Assembly (NCBI GenBank): GCA_024685385.1
Contig: JAIKVV010000113.1
Span: 1-64,000, forward strand
DNA: 64,000 nt
Direction: 5' to 3'
From: Saccharofermentans sp.
Lineage (GTDB): Bacteria; Bacillota; Clostridia; Saccharofermentanales; Saccharofermentanaceae
The position numbers were made by a program, and so were the translations under genes. Below the pieces are notes generated by a model, which was not told the DNA's origin, made no database searches, and was given only the letters and a program-made list of their open reading frames with translations. How positions within the stretch are numbered: position 1 is the first letter of the stretch; each line of letters begins with the position of its first letter. This document shows positions 8,206-16,800 of this stretch, one piece after another.

Positions 8206-8538
8206 ATGGATGAGAAGAAAGAAGTAAAGGTTGCAGCTGAGGCTAAGAAGCCCGTTGCAAAGAAAGTAGCTGCAAAGAAGCCTGCAGCAAAGAAGACAGC
8301 TGCAAAGAAGGTTGCTGCAAAGAAGCCCGCTAAGAAGGCTGCAAAGAAGACAGTTGCTCCCAAGAAGTTCGTTATTCAGGCTATGGGCAACGAAGTATCC
8401 TACGATGCAGTAGTCAAGAAGGTTAACAAGGCTTATAAGGAAAACATCAAGACTCTTGAGATCTATGTAAAGCCCGAAGAGAACAAGGCTTACTATTTCA
8501 TCAACGGTAAGGATGACGGAAGCGTTGATCTCTTCTGA
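8206..8538 (+). CDS. histone-H1-like lysine/alanine-rich protein with DUF6465 domain
   Basis: The 110-residue protein starts at ATG 8206, ten bases after GGAGG (8191-8195); an upstream in-frame extension lies inside the promoter. Residues about 5-53 are almost entirely K, A, P and V in AAKK/AAKKP repeats, like the tails of histone H1 and bacterial H1-like or HupB-type proteins. Residues 54-110 form a compact domain (FVIQAMGNEVSYDAVVKKV...YYFINGKDDGSVDLF) that matches DUF6465. Nucleic-acid binding through the basic tail is a reasonable inference. The gene stands alone between its own promoter and a terminator. Confidence 0.88.
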   Translation: MDEKKEVKVAAEAKKPVAKKVAAKKPAAKKTAAKKVAAKKPAKKAAKKTVAPKKFVIQAMGNEVSYDAVVKKVNKAYKENIKTLEIYVKPEENKAYYFINGKDDGSVDLF

Positions 8539-8584
8539 TCTCCCGATCGTGACAGATGTTTTGATTTAAAGAGATGATAAGAAC

Positions 8585-8611
8585 CCCGGGCGGTATATGC
8601 CCGGGATTTTT
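8585..8611 (+). terminator. intrinsic terminator after the DUF6465 gene
   Basis: CCCGGGC (8585-8591) pairs with GCCCGGG (8599-8605) around a 7-base loop and is followed by ATTTTT. Confidence 0.85.
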
Positions 8612-8626
8612 ACTGAGAGGATAGTA

Positions 8627-8635
8627 TGGTATAAT
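8627..8635 (+). promoter_or_regulatory. extended -10 promoter of the LCP gene
   Basis: TGGTATAAT is a perfect extended -10 element 28 bases before the start codon, with no clear -35. The same nonamer occurs before the second LRR-SLH gene at 35142. Confidence 0.65.
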
Positions 8636-8663
8636 AGCCACGCTATCATGGGAGGAATTGATT

Positions 8664-10241
8664 ATGTTTACTAAGAAGCAATGGCTGCCTTTCGTAATAC
8701 TCATACTTATTATCCAGGCGGCAGCGGAAGCGATGATCGTATACAATGTATTGAAACTCGGCATGCTCCCGACTCATTATCTTGTCCTGTTATTTGCAGT
8801 TCTTCTGCTTCTCATGGTCATAACCATGCTCCTCCTGTGGATGGGAATAGATAAGGAAGCTTCAAAAAAAAAGAAGATCAGGAGGATATTCGGCATTGTC
8901 TTTGCCGCCATCATCGTTATCATTTCCGTTTTCGGATCGTCGGTCGTCGAGAAGGCGATCGGCGCGATCAATAAGATCACGGACGATAATTCATCACTGG
9001 AAGCATCTGTCGGCATTTATGTCCTTAAAGAAGACAGAGCCCAGACTGTAGCTGATCTTAAGGGTTATTTCTTCGGCATCATGGAAGGTTTCGATGATGT
9101 AAATACCAAGATCGCAACGGATGAGATCGAAGCGACTCTCGGCGGAAGCATACAGACTTCGCTTTATTCTTCGATAACGGAAGTTGCGCAGTCGCTCTAC
9201 GACGGTGTCGACGGCGCAGTGCTCATCAATGTCGCATATGCGGATCTTTTATCCGAGTCTGAAGAATTCTCCGATTGGGAAGACAAAGTAAGGCTGCTTT
9301 ATGAAGTTGAGGTCTCGACGGATAAGTATAATCAGTATGCTGCCGAGTACGGCGGAGGCGAACAGGATCCCGAGACACCCGCAGGAACGACAGTTGCCAT
9401 CCAGGATCAGACCAAGCCTGTTGCATCCATCTCCGAAGAACCTTTCATCATCTATGTCAGCGGTTCCGATACGAGAGCTAAGGTTTTGAAGAAGAGCAGA
9501 AGTGATGTTAACATCCTTGTTGTCGTTAATCCCAAGTCCAAGATGGTATTGCTCTTAAATACCCCGCGTGACTATTATGTACCGAACCCGGCCGGCAACG
9601 GTACCATGGATAAGCTCACCCACCTCGGTCTATACGGCGTCAACAACTCGATCAAGGCATTGGCTGATCTTTACGATTGCGAAGTCAACTACTACGGCCA
9701 GATCAACTTTACGGGCTTTGAGAAACTCATCAACTCCCTGGGCGGCATCGATGTTTATTCTCCCAAGTCCTTCAATTCCGGCAACGTCAAGGGTTACCAC
9801 TTCGATAAGGGAATGAATCATATGGACGGCGCATCCGCTCTGGTATTCGTCCGTGAGAGATATGCTTTCAGTGACGGCGATAACATGAGAGGAAAGAACC
9901 AGATGAGAGTCATCTCTGCCATCATCAAGAAGATGACATCAGGTAATTCAAAGGTCCTTATGAACTACAGTTCCATCATAGACAGCATGTCCGGCATGTT
10001 CGTAACCAACCTTGAGAGCAAGGATATTGAAGACCTCGTCAAGATGCAGCTCGGTGATAATGCCGAATGGACGATCAAGAGTTACGGCGTATCAGGTTAC
10101 GGCACATCCGCCAAGACCTATTCCATGCCCAAGATGCGCTGCTATGTCATGAAGCCGGATTCCAAGACCGTTAAGAAGGCAACTGAACTCATCGACCGTG
10201 TCGAAAGAGGAGATATCCTTACGGATGATGATGTAAATTGA
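8664..10241 (+). CDS. LytR-CpsA-Psr (LCP) family cell-wall ligase
   Basis: The 525-residue protein has three N-terminal membrane helices (about 6-25, 32-52, 66-85) and a large extracytoplasmic part. The LCP catalytic domain covers about residues 265-480. It shows SGSDTR, LLLNTPRDYYV, the central LGGIDV motif and FVRERYAFSDGDNMRGKNQ, which carry the arginines and aspartates that bind the polyprenyl pyrophosphate. Such enzymes attach teichoic acid or other anionic polymers to peptidoglycan. ATG 8664 has GGAGG 8 bases upstream. It is a single gene with its own promoter and terminator. Confidence 0.93.
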   Translation: MFTKKQWLPFVILILIIQAAAEAMIVYNVLKLGMLPTHYLVLLFAVLLLLMVITMLLLWMGIDKEASKKKKIRRIFGIVFAAIIVIISVFGSSVVEKAIGAINKITDDNSSLEASVGIYVLKEDRAQTVADLKGYFFGIMEGFDDVNTKIATDEIEATLGGSIQTSLYSSITEVAQSLYDGVDGAVLINVAYADLLSESEEFSDWEDKVRLLYEVEVSTDKYNQYAAEYGGGEQDPETPAGTTVAIQDQTKPVASISEEPFIIYVSGSDTRAKVLKKSRSDVNILVVVNPKSKMVLLLNTPRDYYVPNPAGNGTMDKLTHLGLYGVNNSIKALADLYDCEVNYYGQINFTGFEKLINSLGGIDVYSPKSFNSGNVKGYHFDKGMNHMDGASALVFVRERYAFSDGDNMRGKNQMRVISAIIKKMTSGNSKVLMNYSSIIDSMSGMFVTNLESKDIEDLVKMQLGDNAEWTIKSYGVSGYGTSAKTYSMPKMRCYVMKPDSKTVKKATELIDRVERGDILTDDDVN

Positions 10242-10268
10242 TATCTGTCCTGATCAAATGACACTAAT

Positions 10269-10298
10269 AAAGGGGTTTCTCTCGGGAAACCCCTTTTT
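10269..10298 (+). terminator. bidirectional intrinsic terminator between LCP gene and plsC
   Basis: AAAGGGGTTTC (10269-10279) pairs with GAAACCCCTTT (10286-10296) and is followed by TTGT. Because the stem begins with A and ends with T runs, it can stop both converging transcripts. Confidence 0.9.
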
Positions 10299-10320
10299 GT
10301 CAGTTTGTTTTTTCTTGATG

Positions 10321-11076
10321 TCAGTCGAATGCCAGGTCAGGATCCCAGTACTTATCCTCCATGTCGTGCATCCACTGGCAGAAGGCTGCGGTCATCTTGT
10401 GAGGATCGTTGTCGTAATCTGCAGCATGCATGGGTTCGCCTATATAGATCCTGATCTTCTTTCTCTTGAGGAAACCCTTGAAAGGGTGAGGGTGCTTTTG
10501 TGTTCTCGGCCAGATCTGATAAGCGCCGCTGATATAGACGGGTACAAGAGGGACGTTGGCCTTGATCGCAAGGTATGCCGCGCCGTCCTTCATCTCTCCG
10601 AGCTTGCCGGTATGGGATCTGGTGCCTTCGGGAAAGACAAAACAGATGTTGCCTTTCTCGACTTCTTTCTTGGCCTTGATGAGACCGCGGACCGGATTCC
10701 CGTATCTGTCGACTGCGATGCCGCGTCCGACTCTCATGATAAGACGGCCAAGATAGCCGTGATCGGTCTCAAGATCGGATGCTGCAAGACAGCACATCCA
10801 TTTGAAATGACCCTTGGGAAGATAATCGATTATAAGAACTCCGTCAGGGTAGCTCTGATGGTTGGAAGCTACTACATAGGGGTTGTTCTTAGGGAAATTC
10901 TCTTTGTGATAGCACTTCATGTCACAGGTGATGTGCGTAAGGAGAAGGAATATGTTCTTGGCTAAAACATCCATCGGACCCCTTTTGGTGGGGTACTTCT
11001 CGTCCAGAGCCGCATGGTGTTCGTTTCTTCTGGAGACCGGTTTGTCACCGGCCGCGTTTTGTGTGTTATCAGACAT
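10321..11076 (-). CDS. plsC: 1-acyl-sn-glycerol-3-phosphate acyltransferase
   Basis: The 251-residue acyltransferase makes phosphatidic acid by acylating the sn-2 position of lysophosphatidate at the membrane. The catalytic HX4D motif is H73-QSYP-D78, and the glycerophosphate-binding FPEGTRS motif covers residues 148-154. I chose ATG 11076, which has ACGGAGG 7 bases upstream, over the ATG 8 codons earlier, which has none. The N-terminal about 30 residues are polar and charged, with one hydrophobic stretch near residue 40. It is divergent from an acyl-CoA synthetase gene, so both may supply acyl chains for phospholipids. Confidence 0.9.
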   Translation of the reverse strand: MSDNTQNAAGDKPVSRRNEHHAALDEKYPTKRGPMDVLAKNIFLLLTHITCDMKCYHKENFPKNNPYVVASNHQSYPDGVLIIDYLPKGHFKWMCCLAASDLETDHGYLGRLIMRVGRGIAVDRYGNPVRGLIKAKKEVEKGNICFVFPEGTRSHTGKLGEMKDGAAYLAIKANVPLVPVYISGAYQIWPRTQKHPHPFKGFLKRKKIRIYIGEPMHAADYDNDPHKMTAAFCQWMHDMEDKYWDPDLAFD

Positions 11077-11125
11077 CGGCTTACCTCCGTTTGTTCCCAT
11101 ATATAATAATTTTCTTTTAGTTTGT

Positions 11126-11153
11126 TTGCAAGATACGGAGTTTGTGTTATATT
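11126..11153 (+). promoter_or_regulatory. promoter of the acyl-CoA synthetase gene
   Basis: TGTTATATT (11145-11153) is an extended -10, with a weak -35, TTGCAA (11126-11131), 16 bases before it. The ATG is 29 bases downstream, after GGGAGA. Confidence 0.5.
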
Positions 11154-11182
11154 TTCTATTAGTTTAAATAAGGGAGAGAAAT

Positions 11183-13054
11183 ATGAATCCTGTAACGGGA
11201 AGCGCTATATATAAAGCAAACAAGGCTAAAGACATCCATCAACTCATGGCAGAGGCCTGCGCCAAGCATAGTGAAGTTGATGCATTTATATTCAGAAGAT
11301 CTCCTCAGACTTCGGAGATACACCGCACATTTTATGAATTCGGGGAAGACATTAAGGACTTCGGCACATATCTTTTGTCGCTCGGTCTGGGTGATGTTCC
11401 GGTCGGCGTCGTAGGTGAGAACTCCTACGAATGGTTTGTGGCTTATAATGCCATCCTCGGAAGCGGTCTTACGGGCGTTCCGCTTGACAGGGCTCTTCCT
11501 GAAGACGAGCTGATCCAATTGCTTTCCAGATCCAAGACAAAGATCCTCATATATCACCATAAGCATCAGAAGATGATGGAGTCCATCGCAAAGAAGATGG
11601 ATGAGGGGCAGATCGACATCTGTGTCGAAAAGTTCGTGATCATGTACAAGGAAGGCCTTGCATCCAAAAAGAATACAGCGGATGAAGTATGGCCCGATGA
11701 TGAAAGGTTCTTTGATTTCTACGATCTTACTGCTGAGGGCGCCAAGCTCGTTGCAGCAGGAGATACATCCTACGATGAGGTCGTGATAGATCCGAAGGAA
11801 CCCAAGATAATACTCTTCACGTCCGGCACGACTTCCATGAGCAAAGGCGTTCTCCTTACGCATGATAATATCGTATCCAATGTTTTCGCGATCGCCCAGA
11901 CTTTGGATGTTCACAAGGGAGACCGCGCTTTCTCGATCCTTCCTTTGCATCATACTTTCGAGAATACATGCGATTTCTTCATCCTTTCAGCCGGCGGCTG
12001 CATCTGCATGTGTGACGGACTTCGATATATCGTAAAGAATTACGAGGAATGGAAGCCGGATGTATGCATTTCCGTGCCTCTCCTTTATGAGAATATCTAT
12101 TCCAAGCTTGAAGACGGTATCAAGGCTCAGGGCAAGGAAAGAACCATCGAGATAGCAAGGTTCGTTACCAGGTTCTTAAGAAGGTGCGGCCTTGACTTAA
12201 GGCGCAATGTCTTTAAAACGGTCCTTGATAAGCTCGGCGGAAATCTCCGCATGGTCGTAATAGGCGGTGCCGGCATCGACAAGAAGTACATAGATGCTTT
12301 TACGGATCTCGGGATCGACATGTATATGGGATATGGTCTCACGGAGACATCGCCCGTTATTTCCGTTACCAGTGAAGCCTGCAATGTCCACGGTTCCGTC
12401 GGACGCCCGCTTCCCGGAATCGAAGTTAAGATCGATCTTGACCCTTCAACCAAGAAGGCCCGCGGTCCCAAGGCTGTCGGTGAGATCATGACCAGATCCG
12501 ATTGTGTCATGACAGGATATTATGAGAATGAGGAAGCGACGGCTGAAGTTTTCGAGGACGGGTGGTTTCGGACCGGCGATATGGGCTATATCGACAAGAA
12601 GGGCTGCATCCACATAACGGGAAGAGTCAAGTCCATGATCGTCCTTACAAACGGCAAGAAGGCTTTCCCTGAAGAGATCGAGGCTGTCCTTACGGAGATC
12701 CCCGGTGTTGCCGAAGCATTTGTCTGGGGCTATTCAAATGAAAGATCCGCGATCGACATATGTGCTAAGGTCCTGATCAACCGCAAAGAGATCGGACGTG
12801 CTCTGGGAGACAAGGTCGAACCTGATGATGCAGCTGTCGAAGCATATCTTAACGACCGGATCAATGATGCAAATCACCAGATGCCTGCATATAAATATGT
12901 ACATCATTATGTTTTCTCAGAAGAAGAGATGATCAAGACCACAACGCTCAAGATCAAGCGCCCCAAGGAGCAGGAGCATATCGAATCCAGGCTTGCTGCA
13001 AGCGGCGTTACCATGCGTGAAGTGGCCGGCAAGAACTTCGACAAACTCGTATGA
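11183..13054 (+). CDS. AMP-binding long-chain acyl-CoA synthetase
   Basis: The 623-residue adenylate-forming enzyme activates fatty acids to acyl-AMP and then acyl-CoA. Visible motifs are the P-loop-like LFTSGTTSMSKG (from residue about 211), YGLTET (about 383), GWFRTGDMG (about 460) and the C-terminal TLKIKRP, which carries the catalytic lysine (about 590). It resembles the long-chain FadD/ACSL group more than acetyl-CoA synthetases. It ends in an ATGA overlap with the YgjP-like peptidase gene. The neighbouring divergent plsC suggests the acyl-CoA feeds lipid synthesis, which is inference. Confidence 0.9.
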   Translation: MNPVTGSAIYKANKAKDIHQLMAEACAKHSEVDAFIFRRSPQTSEIHRTFYEFGEDIKDFGTYLLSLGLGDVPVGVVGENSYEWFVAYNAILGSGLTGVPLDRALPEDELIQLLSRSKTKILIYHHKHQKMMESIAKKMDEGQIDICVEKFVIMYKEGLASKKNTADEVWPDDERFFDFYDLTAEGAKLVAAGDTSYDEVVIDPKEPKIILFTSGTTSMSKGVLLTHDNIVSNVFAIAQTLDVHKGDRAFSILPLHHTFENTCDFFILSAGGCICMCDGLRYIVKNYEEWKPDVCISVPLLYENIYSKLEDGIKAQGKERTIEIARFVTRFLRRCGLDLRRNVFKTVLDKLGGNLRMVVIGGAGIDKKYIDAFTDLGIDMYMGYGLTETSPVISVTSEACNVHGSVGRPLPGIEVKIDLDPSTKKARGPKAVGEIMTRSDCVMTGYYENEEATAEVFEDGWFRTGDMGYIDKKGCIHITGRVKSMIVLTNGKKAFPEEIEAVLTEIPGVAEAFVWGYSNERSAIDICAKVLINRKEIGRALGDKVEPDDAAVEAYLNDRINDANHQMPAYKYVHHYVFSEEEMIKTTTLKIKRPKEQEHIESRLAASGVTMREVAGKNFDKLV

Positions 13055-13752
13055 GTGTCGTAACAAGGACCATCGAAATAGAAGGAAAACAGATTTCCTA
13101 TACCATTACAAGGAAAAGGATCAAGCGCGTGAACATGAGGGTGAAGTCTTCATCTTCTTTTGCCGTGTCCTGTCCTTATTATGTTCCCGAAAGCGAGATC
13201 GACCGCTTCATCCGGGAGAATATTCCTTTCCTGATAAAAGGCATGCAGAAGATGCTTGAAAGGGAAGAGGAGGAAGAGAAGAACACTTCCGCAGAAGACG
13301 GCTCGATTATAAAATTCCTGGGAAAAGAACTTTTTCTGGAAGTCATCCCTTCTGCCAGGAACAATATAGAATATGACGACAACTGCATCTTTGTCTTCTC
13401 GATCCACAGTGATGATCCCGATTATGTGAGGAGGAAACTCGAACTGTGGAAAAGATCCGTTCTCAAGGATCTCGTTTTCGAACTTTGCATGAAGACCGAA
13501 AAGAGGATGAATGTCAAAAGTCCGGACAGGATAATGTTCGGAAATTATAAGTCTTTCTGGGGAGAATGCTTCCCTTCGAAGGGGACGCTCAAGTTCTCCT
13601 GCCGCCTCATCGAAAAGCCCGTGGATATCATAGAATATGTCGTTGTCCACGAGTATGCCCATTTTGCTCATCCTGACCATTCGAAGGCTTTCTGGGATGA
13701 GGTTTCCCTTTACGATCCTGACTATAAAGAGCACAGGAAACTCCTTAAGTAA
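13051..13752 (+). CDS. YgjP-like zinc metallopeptidase (DUF45, M48-like)
   Basis: The 233-residue cytoplasmic protein has the metal-binding motif H200-E201-Y-A-H204, followed by FAHPDHSKAFW, the signature of YgjP/SprT-like metalloproteases. The upstream CFPSKGTLKFSCRLIEKP stretch is also typical (WGSCS...LRLNWRL in relatives). The ATG overlaps the stop of the acyl-CoA synthetase (ATGA), so translation is coupled. Substrates of this family are poorly known. No signal peptide is present. Confidence 0.9.
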   Translation: MSVVTRTIEIEGKQISYTITRKRIKRVNMRVKSSSSFAVSCPYYVPESEIDRFIRENIPFLIKGMQKMLEREEEEEKNTSAEDGSIIKFLGKELFLEVIPSARNNIEYDDNCIFVFSIHSDDPDYVRRKLELWKRSVLKDLVFELCMKTEKRMNVKSPDRIMFGNYKSFWGECFPSKGTLKFSCRLIEKPVDIIEYVVVHEYAHFAHPDHSKAFWDEVSLYDPDYKEHRKLLK

Positions 13753-13823
13753 CTTCGATAGACCTTATTGTTTTTTTGAGTTATCATTAGGTCATGTATG
13801 CCGTATGGGGAGGATATGCTCTT

Positions 13824-16800
13824 ATGGATGAACAGCTTAAACAGTTAAGGGACAAAAAGTTTGATATGTGGGAGCGCAAGCTCCTTGACTTAAGCTTAAG
13901 GAATAATCTCTTAAACAGCAGGAAGACACAGATGATCCGTCTTCTTGTTTCCGATCCTTCACTGATGGAGGATAAGCTCAACAGCGATAAGGAGTATAAG
14001 ATCTGCCCCCTGTCCGACTGCGGATTGGAAGAGAAAGACTACGGCATGGAAGACATGCCGCAGGATGAGGAAGGCAAGTTATTAAAGGAATTCGAATCGG
14101 ATAAGATCTTTACCGACATGACGAGAGGCGCCCTTGATGACAAGATCAAGGATATGTTCCGTAAAGGCAAGGTTGCGGAAGAAGAGAACGGCGCATCGTC
14201 ACTTTACCTTGCGACTTGTTTTCTGAGATGGAGACAGAAGGATTCGGATACAGACCTTTATGCGCCCATCCTGCTCATTCCCTGCGACATTACACGTAAA
14301 TCAATAGTATTGGGATATAAGGTCAAGAGGCGCGATGAGGATTCATTGCTCAATATCACCATCATAGAAAAACTAAGGCAGGATTTCGGAATCGAGATCC
14401 CTGATTTTGCCGGGGGACTTCCCCAGGATGAATCAGGCGTTGACGTGAAGGCAGTCATCGATACTGTGAATGCCGCGATCGAAGGCCTTGAAGGCTGGGC
14501 AGTCGTAAATACCGTGCTTTTGGGCCTGTTCTCATTCAGCAGGTTCGTAATGTGGAATGACATGCATTCGAACAGGGAAATGATCGCCGAGAACGACCTT
14601 GTTAAGAGCCTTTATTCCGGAGCTGCGACGCAGGAGATCCTGGAGATAGACAGATCCGATGCTGAAGAGGAGGATGTCTTCCTGCCTCTTACTGCAGATG
14701 CATCACAGATAAATGCGATCAAGGCGGCAACTCATGATGAGACTTTCGTTCTTCACGGCCCTCCCGGAACCGGTAAATCACAGACGATCACGTCCATGAT
14801 CGCCGACGGCATCGCAAACGGCAGGACGATCCTTTTCGCTGCGGAAAAGAAGGTCGCCCTTGATGTTGTTTATTCAAGACTTGAAAAGATCGGAATCGCT
14901 CCTTTCTGTCTGGAACTTCATTCCAACAAGGCCAAGAAGAGCTACGTGCTCGAGCAGCTCCGCATCGCGAGCGAATTAAGGCTCGAAAAGCATGATCCTT
15001 CTGATTACGACCGTAAGCTCAAGGAAATGACCGAGAGAAGACGCGAACTCGACGGTTATGTCGCGGCTCTTCATAAGAGACAGGATAACGGCTATACGGT
15101 CTATGAACTCATCAACATGTATGCGCAGAACGAGACTGCGCCTGACATAGCTAATTTCCCGGACGGCTTCTTCGACGGCTTTAAAGCGGAAGACGTTACC
15201 GAGATAGAATCCCTCCTGGGCGAGATGGCTGCCGCAAGAGCAGAAGGAACGGAAGACCTTTCCTTTATCCGTGCGACGGAATATAACCAGACCATGAGAG
15301 ACTCTGTAAGACCTGCCGCAACAAGATGCAGGGAAGACATAGCTAAAGTAAGAGACGCGAAGGGAAGATTGACGGAGTCATCCGGCAGGTTCGGAGTATC
15401 ATTCCCCCAGTCCGATGAAACAAAAGAGTCTCTTGCTTCATTGGCTGAAAATGTTAAGGGCTGTCTTGCATGTTCAAGCCTGCCCTCCTATTTCCTTTCG
15501 AATGATACCGAGAAGAGCATCAATGACATCACTGCCATGAGCGATATCTATTCATCGGCATATGCCATGAAGGATGATCTTCTCACAAGATGGAATGAGG
15601 ACTTCCTGACCCGTGATCCGAAAAAACTCCTGGATGAATTCGACGATGCACAGGGCAAGATAGGTCCCTTGAAATCCATGGCAGTCAATTCTCTTTATAA
15701 GAAGATCAAGGATGCTGATAAGACTAACGGCAAGGTCAAGGATGACATGAGGGCTGAATTTACGAAACTCTCGCAATTCATCGAGACCCGCGCCAAGGCT
15801 GATTCTATCTACGATCAGTACAGGGCATTAATGCCTGCTGTCACTTCTTTTGCTGAAGCAGCCTCAGTGAAGGCAGCCGCAGATTCCGCAAGAGAGGGAT
15901 TTTCGAAAGTTTCTTCCATAAGCGGAGTATCTTCTTATATCAAGGCTTTAGCTTCTGATGCTGACGCCAGGGCTGCTGCCGAGGGCTTCATCGGATCATG
16001 TGATGAACTTGATGCATCTTATTCTGCTCTTAACGGCATACTGAACCTTGAAGGAGGAGATAACTACCTCTCTCTTGAGGAAGCAGAGAAAAAGACTGAT
16101 GTCATCCTTAATAACGAAGACCGTTTAAGATCTTATCTCCTCTTCAATTACTCGGCTTCCAGAGTAAGAGGCGCCGGAGCTGCAAATGTTGCCGAAAACT
16201 TCATCAAGGGTGAGATCAAGGAAGATGAACTGGTTCCTGCTTTCCGCAAGAAACTGTCAAGGGAACTTGCGGTAAGATCCATAGATTCCGAGGAAGCATT
16301 GAAGAACTTCTCGTCTGATATTTTCGAAGAGAAGGTAAGACAGTTTGCGAAAGCCGACGACGAGTTCGTGAAGGTCACGAGAGAAGAGATATACTTAAGC
16401 CTTCTTAAGAGACTGCCCGACCTTAAGGCTGATGCAAATTCAGGATCGGTCCTCGGCATATTGCAGCATGCGATAAAGAGCCGCGGGCGCGGTGTTTCCA
16501 TCAGGACTTTATTCTCCAACATCGGCGATTTTATCCTTAAGCTCTGCCCCTGCATGCTCATGAGCCCGATCTCCGTTGCCCAGTATCTCGAACCCGGTAA
16601 GATCAATTTCGATACGGTCATCTTCGACGAGGCTTCACAGATCCCGACGGCCGAGGCGATCGGAGTGCTCGCAAGAGGCAGAAATGCCGTTATCGTCGGA
16701 GATCCCAACCAGATGCCGCCGACGAACTTCTTCCAGGCGATGCAGACCGAAGACGAGAATGCCCTTTTCGATGTTTCAGACGACGGAATCGTATATGACG

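Noticed and set aside
10258-10965. 235-codon plus-strand open frame
   Set aside because: It is a shadow of plsC and begins inside the terminator hairpin.
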